A DNA stretch of 9,543 nucleotides, from NCBI GenBank assembly GCA_015234495.1, contig JADGMZ010000373.1, positions 1-9,543 of the forward strand. The letters are read 5' to 3'. The notes beneath the pieces are model-generated. The model saw only the letters and a list, made by a program, of their open reading frames with translations, did no database searches and was not told the origin of the DNA. Made by a program: the position numbers and the translations under genes. How positions within the stretch are numbered: position 1 is the stretch's first letter; each line of letters opens with the position of its first letter. Source of the stretch: Brevundimonas sp. (GTDB lineage: Bacteria > Pseudomonadota > Alphaproteobacteria > Caulobacterales > Caulobacteraceae). Below, piece after piece: positions 6,471 to 9,543 of this stretch.

Positions 6471-7364
6471 TCAGCCGCGCATCAGCCGGCGGCACAGGTC
6501 GTCGAGCTGCTCCAGCGTGCCGTAGCGCAGGGTCAGGTCGCCCTTGCCGCCCCGATCCGCCAGCGACACCGGCAGGCCGAGGGCGTCGGTGAGGTCCTGT
6601 TCCAGCGCCGCGATGTCGGCGCCGCCCTCCCCCGAGCTTGCGCCGGTCCGGCCCTTCGCCTTGCCGGGCTTCGTCCCTTCGGCGGCGCGGCGCGCCAGGG
6701 CCTCGGCCTGGCGGACGTTCAGCCCCTCGTCGACGATCTGCTTGGCCAGGGCCGGGGCGCCGGGCACATTGACCAGGGCGCGGGCGTGACCGGCGGTCAT
6801 GTGGCCGTGCCGCACGTACCACAGTACCTCCTCGGGCAGCTGCAGCAGGCGCAGGGTGTTGGCCACGTGGCTGCGGCTCTTGCCGACCACGCCGGCGACG
6901 GCGTCCTGGGTGCGGCCGAAGCGCTCCATCAGCATCCGGTAGGCGTCGGCCTCTTCCAGGGGGCTGAGATCGGCGCGCTGGACGTTCTCGATGATCGCGA
7001 CCTCGAACACCGCCACGTCGTCCATCTCGCGGACGAGGACCGGCACCTGGGTCAGGCGGGCCTGCTGGGCGGCGCGCCAGCGCCGTTCGCCGGCGATGAT
7101 CTGCCAGGCGCCGTCCTCCCCGGGGTGCGGCCGCACCAGGATGGGCTGCAGCACGCCCTTGTCACGGATCGACTCGGCCAGTTCGGCCAGCTCCGCCGGA
7201 CCAAAGGTCTTGCGCGGCTGATCTGGATTGGGCTTCAGCGCCTCGATCGGCGCCATGCGCACTCCCGCCGGCGCCGCCGAGCCGTCAACCGGCACGGCCT
7301 CGCCCGCCTGTTCCCCCAGAAGGGCCGACAGACCCCGTCCCAGTCCGCGCTGACGTTCGCTCAA
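6471..7364 (-). CDS. parB: Chromosome-partitioning protein ParB
   Basis: The product is 297 residues. The N-terminal RGLGRGLSALLGE (6-18) is the ParA-stimulating segment. The CTP-binding/ParB domain has KPNPDQPRKTF (44-54), GVLQPILVRP (70-79), GERRWRA (92-98) and ENVQRADL (126-133). The parS-reading helix-turn-helix is RTQDAVAGVVGKSRSHVANTL (151-171), with TAGHARALV after it. A Lys/Gly/Ser-rich linker (about 228-248) leads to the C-terminal dimerisation domain (LEQDLTDALGLPVSL and TLEQLDDLCRRLM). ParB loads at parS, spreads as a CTP-dependent clamp and works with ParA to move origins apart. The start is TTG at 7364. An in-frame TGA at 7391-7389 and no other start codon between make it the only option that keeps the essential N-terminus. 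Only a weak GGAA precedes it. It follows parA by 27 nt. Confidence 0.97.
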   Translation of the reverse strand: MSERQRGLGRGLSALLGEQAGEAVPVDGSAAPAGVRMAPIEALKPNPDQPRKTFGPAELAELAESIRDKGVLQPILVRPHPGEDGAWQIIAGERRWRAAQQARLTQVPVLVREMDDVAVFEVAIIENVQRADLSPLEEADAYRMLMERFGRTQDAVAGVVGKSRSHVANTLRLLQLPEEVLWYVRHGHMTAGHARALVNVPGAPALAKQIVDEGLNVRQAEALARRAAEGTKPGKAKGRTGASSGEGGADIAALEQDLTDALGLPVSLADRGGKGDLTLRYGTLEQLDDLCRRLMRG

Positions 7365-7391
7365 CTTACTGTTTCCGTTCTCAGGGTTTCA

Positions 7392-8204
7392 TCAGGCGGC
7401 CTGCAGCCGCCGCGACTTCTCGCGCGCCACCACCTCCCGGGCGAGGCGCAGATAGGCCTGGCTGCCGGCGCATTTCAGGTCGTAGATCAGGGCCGGCTTG
7501 CCGAAGGACGGCGCCTCCGACACCCGCACATTGCGGGGGATCACGGCCTCATAGACCTTGTCGCCGAAATGGGACCGGACATCGGCCGCGACCTGTCCCG
7601 ACAGGGCGTTTCGGCGATCGTACATGGTCAGCACCAGCCCCTGGATCTCCAGGGTCGGATTGAGGCTCTGACGGACCATCTCGATGGTCTTCATCAGCTG
7701 GGTGAGGCCCTCCAGCGCAAAGAATTCGCACTGCAGCGGCACCAGCACGGCATCGGCGGCGGCCATGGCGTTGAGGGTCAGCAGGTTGAGCGACGGCGGG
7801 CAATCGATCAGGACGTAGTCATACCGGGTCTGGCCGTCGGCCCCCTGCCCGGCCAGGGCGTCGCGCAGGCGGAAGGAGCGGCGGTCGGCCTGGCTGAGTT
7901 CGATCTCGACCCCCGACATGTCGGCGTCGGCGGGAATGATGTGCAGGCCGGGGACGGCGGTCTGGACCGCGGAATCGTCGACCGACCGGCCGTCGACGAT
8001 GACGTCATAGATGGTCACCCGACGTGTTTCACGTGGAACACCCAGACCCGTGGAGGCATTGCCCTGCGGATCCATGTCGACGATCAGCACCTTCTCGCCG
8101 ATCGCCGCCAGGGCGGTGCCGAGATTGATCGCCGTGGTGGTCTTGCCGACCCCGCCCTTCTGGTTGGAAACGGCGAGGACGCGCGTCTTACCGGCTTTGG
8201 ACAC
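7392..8204 (-). CDS. parA: Chromosome-partitioning ATPase ParA
   Basis: The product is 270 residues, close to chromosomal ParA/Soj size, and lacks the N-terminal DNA-binding extension of plasmid type Ia ParA. The deviant Walker A is KGGVGKTT (16-23), with signature lysines at 16 and 21. VDMDPQG (42-48) is the A' motif and VLIDCPP (131-137) the Walker B. IPRNVRVSEAPSFGKP (222-237) is the conserved C-terminal block. ParA binds DNA nonspecifically as an ATP dimer, and ParB-parS triggers hydrolysis to drive origin segregation. The GTG start at 8204 is supported by a GGAG 8 nt upstream and by alignment of the N-terminus with the family. It overlaps the rsmG end by 17 nt. Codons 55-60 contain a parS site. 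Confidence 0.97.
   Translation of the reverse strand: MSKAGKTRVLAVSNQKGGVGKTTTAINLGTALAAIGEKVLIVDMDPQGNASTGLGVPRETRRVTIYDVIVDGRSVDDSAVQTAVPGLHIIPADADMSGVEIELSQADRRSFRLRDALAGQGADGQTRYDYVLIDCPPSLNLLTLNAMAAADAVLVPLQCEFFALEGLTQLMKTIEMVRQSLNPTLEIQGLVLTMYDRRNALSGQVAADVRSHFGDKVYEAVIPRNVRVSEAPSFGKPALIYDLKCAGSQAYLRLAREVVAREKSRRLQAA
8025..8040. promoter_or_regulatory. parS centromere site inside parA
   Basis: The + strand reads TGTTTCACGTGGAACA. The - strand reads TGTTCCACGTGAAACA, an exact match to the widely conserved bacterial parS consensus TGTTNCACGTGAAACA and one base from the perfect palindrome. It encodes Val-Pro-Arg-Glu-Thr (56-60) of ParA, placing the ParB nucleation site inside the par operon, as is common near bacterial origins. 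Confidence 0.93.
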
Positions 8205-8817
8205 GGCGGAGACTCCGGACGGAAACGATACGGCCGCGCGGATCGCTGCGCGAGACGGAGAGGCTGCTCTCGAAATGCCAGACCTTGCGGGCTTCGATCA
8301 ACTCAACCTCGGCCTTTTCCCCCTTCAGAAACAGCCCCTGGGCGCCGCCTTGTAGATAAGGCTGTGCATAGCCGAGCAGCTTCTCCATCGGGGCGACCGC
8401 GCGGGCGGTGACGATGTCGACGTTCAGCGACTGCGCCTCGGCCCGGCCGTTGATCACCATGGCCGGCAGGGCCAGGGCGTCGACCGCCTCCTGCAGGAAG
8501 CGGCAGCGCTTGCCGAGGCTGTCGATCAGCCAGACGTGGGCGCCCGCCCGGCCCTTCAGAAGGATCGCCAGCACCACGCCCGGAAATCCGGCCCCGGCGC
8601 CCAGGTCGGCCCAGGTCCGGGCGTCGGGGGCGAGGCCCAGTAGCTGCGCCGAGTCCCAGATGTGCCGGTTCCACACGTCCGGCAGGGTGTCGGGACCGAT
8701 CAGGTTCATCACCGCATTGGCTTCAGTCAGACGGACGATGAAGCGCTCGAGGTCGGCGATCTGGTCGTCCGTCGCGCCGGTCAGGGCCTGGAACGCGGCC
8801 GCGTCGCTGAGGGTCAC
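8188..8817 (-). CDS. rsmG: 16S rRNA (guanine527-N7)-methyltransferase RsmG (GidB)
   Basis: The product is 209 residues, a normal size. The family adds the m7G at position 527 of 16S rRNA using SAM. Recognisable parts are a helical N-terminus (DQIADLERFIVRLTEANAVMNLIG), the conserved WNRHIWDSAQLL (49-60), the SAM motif DLGAGAGFPGVVLAI (71-85), WLIDSLGKRCRFLQE (96-110) and TARAVAPMEKLL (137-148), followed by FLKGEKAE. The start is GTG at 8817, overlapping the mnmG TGA as GTGA, so translation is probably coupled to mnmG. The 3' end overlaps parA by 17 nt and carries parA's Shine-Dalgarno. The order mnmG-rsmG-parA-parB is widely conserved near bacterial origins. Codons near 8351-8371 are unusually rare ones for this genome and create DnaA-box-like words. 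Confidence 0.96.
   Translation of the reverse strand: MTLSDAAAFQALTGATDDQIADLERFIVRLTEANAVMNLIGPDTLPDVWNRHIWDSAQLLGLAPDARTWADLGAGAGFPGVVLAILLKGRAGAHVWLIDSLGKRCRFLQEAVDALALPAMVINGRAEAQSLNVDIVTARAVAPMEKLLGYAQPYLQGGAQGLFLKGEKAEVELIEARKVWHFESSLSVSRSDPRGRIVSVRSLRRVQSR
8213..8216 (-). promoter_or_regulatory. Shine-Dalgarno site for parA, within the rsmG 3' end
   Basis: On the - strand GGAG (8216-8213) lies 8 nt before the GTG at 8204 and supports that start. It is inside the rsmG coding sequence, and a GANTC site (GACTC, 8211-8215) overlaps it. Confidence 0.55.
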
Positions 8818-9543
8818 GCCGCCACCCGGGTCCGTTTCACGTGCGACAGCAGGGCCGTGAGGGCCCCCGGCGTCATGCCCTCGATGCGGCCGGCCTGGCC
8901 GAGGGTGCGGGGCTGGATCAGCGAGAGCTTCTCGCGCACCTCGTTCGAAAGGCTACCGATGGCGGCGTAGTCGAGGTCGTGCGGCAGGGCCAGCGCCTCT
9001 TCCCGCCGCAGGGCCTCGGCGTCCGACGCCTGGCGGTCGAGATAGCCGGCGTAGCCGGCCTCGATCTCGATCTGCTCTCGCACCTGACGCGGCCAGGCGG
9101 CGATGGCCGGATGGGCCGCCTCGAAGGTGTTCAGGTCCACCCCCGGGAAGGCCAGAAGGTCCCGGATCGAGCGGCGCTGTCCGTCGGCATTGACCGGGAT
9201 GCCCAGCGCCCCGGCCTCCTTGGGCGTATAGGTCGCGCCGCGCACCAGCGCCGTCGCCTCGGCCAACGTGGCCGCCTTGGCTTCGAACGCCGCCTGGCGG
9301 TCGCCGGAAACGATGCCGGCCTCGATGGCGAGGGGGGTCAACCGTTGATCGGCGTTGTCGGCCCGCAGCGTCAACCTGTACTCGGCCCGGCTGGTGAACA
9401 TCCGGTAGGGCTCGGTCACGCCGCGTGTGACCAGATCATCGATCATCACCCCGATATAGGCCTGGTCGCGGCCGAGGATGACGGGGTCCGATCCGGCGGC
9501 GTCGCGCGCGGCGTTGAGCCCGGCGATCAGCCCCTGCGCCCCC
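8814..9543 (-). CDS. mnmG: tRNA uridine-5-carboxymethylaminomethyl modification enzyme MnmG (GidA), C-terminal part
   Basis: The frame is open to the right edge, giving about 242 C-terminal residues of a protein normally near 620. The first visible residues, AQGLIAGLNAARDAAG, and then YIGVMIDDLVTRGVTEPYRMFTSRAEYRLTLRADNADQRLT are hallmark MnmG sequence. The C-terminal helical domain follows (IEIEAGYAGYLDRQ, LSNEVREKL, RTLGQAGRIEGMTPGALTALLSHVK), which contacts MnmE and tRNA. With MnmE and FAD the enzyme modifies the wobble U34 of several tRNAs; the FAD-binding domain lies outside the window. The stop overlaps the rsmG GTG. An apparent internal GTG start at 9449 is not the gene start, because conserved sequence continues upstream. 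The last residues hold a parS-like site. Confidence 0.97.
   Translation of the reverse strand, partial: GAQGLIAGLNAARDAAGSDPVILGRDQAYIGVMIDDLVTRGVTEPYRMFTSRAEYRLTLRADNADQRLTPLAIEAGIVSGDRQAAFEAKAATLAEATALVRGATYTPKEAGALGIPVNADGQRRSIRDLLAFPGVDLNTFEAAHPAIAAWPRQVREQIEIEAGYAGYLDRQASDAEALRREEALALPHDLDYAAIGSLSNEVREKLSLIQPRTLGQAGRIEGMTPGALTALLSHVKRTRVAA
8833..8848. promoter_or_regulatory. Degenerate second parS-like site in the 3' end of mnmG
   Basis: The + strand reads CGTTTCACGTGCGACA. One half (GTTTCACGTG) is perfect. Read on the - strand it differs from TGTTNCACGTGAAACA at two defined positions. It lies about 0.8 kb from the strong site and inside codons for Leu-Ser-His-Val-Lys-Arg of MnmG. Related genomes carry several parS sites around parAB, so weak ParB binding is plausible, but the codons alone could also explain the sequence. 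Confidence 0.5.

Noticed and set aside
6861..6874. CACGTG core in GGCCACGTGGC within parB, considered as another parS
   Set aside because: Only the central hexamer matches; the flanking TGTTT/AAACA positions are mostly lost, so it does not qualify as a parS.
6468..8411. 647-residue open frame on the + strand across parB and parA
   Set aside because: It is an antisense shadow of two well-supported genes and runs through their junction; the composition is typical of GC-rich shadow ORFs, with no domain recognised.
9447..9449. GTG at 9449 as the start of a 211-residue protein
   Set aside because: Conserved MnmG sequence (AQGLIAGLNAA...YIG) continues upstream in frame to the window edge, so this is an internal codon.

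Overview
This is a GC-rich window of ordinary alphaproteobacterial chromosome. It most likely comes from the Caulobacterales (Brevundimonas or Caulobacter type). The evidence is the strong GC bias at third codon positions, an NtrZ-like periplasmic protein, ParA and ParB resembling the Caulobacter chromosomal proteins, and the order mnmG-rsmG-parA-parB next to a parS site, which marks an origin-proximal centromere region. I see no insertion sequence, phage gene, CRISPR array, tRNA or rRNA.

Layout. The left edge holds the 3' end of a divergent ThiE/TenI-type gene on the + strand. It converges on an ntrZ-like gene on the - strand, and the two stop codons share one CTAG. A 328-bp intergenic region (731-1058) follows. 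It carries candidate promoters in both directions and two closely spaced GANTC (CcrM-type) sites, with a third at the ribosome binding site of the next gene. From 1059 a tight + strand cluster encodes a DUF3576 lipoprotein, leucyl-tRNA synthetase (leuS), the LPS-assembly lipoprotein LptE and the DNA polymerase III delta subunit (holA). Two of its junctions are a 1-nt overlap and a 10-nt gap.

holA converges on a second cluster on the - strand, again with both stop codons in one CTAG. In transcription order this cluster is mnmG (cut by the right edge), rsmG, parA, parB, a class I SAM methyltransferase of unknown target and a small basic protein. Every junction is a short overlap or a gap of at most 27 nt, so one transcript is likely. 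Three of its genes use non-ATG starts: rsmG GTG, parA GTG and parB TTG.

How the genes work together. MnmG modifies wobble uridine in tRNA and RsmG methylates 16S rRNA. ParA and ParB segregate the chromosome by acting on parS. A near-canonical parS lies inside parA and a degenerate copy lies inside the 3' end of mnmG, so the segregation operon contains its own centromere. The + strand cluster combines translation (LeuRS), outer-membrane assembly (LptE) and replication (HolA).

I found no clearly new defence or mobile system. The least explained parts are the methyltransferase and small-protein pair at the end of the par operon, the degenerate parS and DnaA-box-like words hidden in coding sequence, and the unusual translation-start arrangements.
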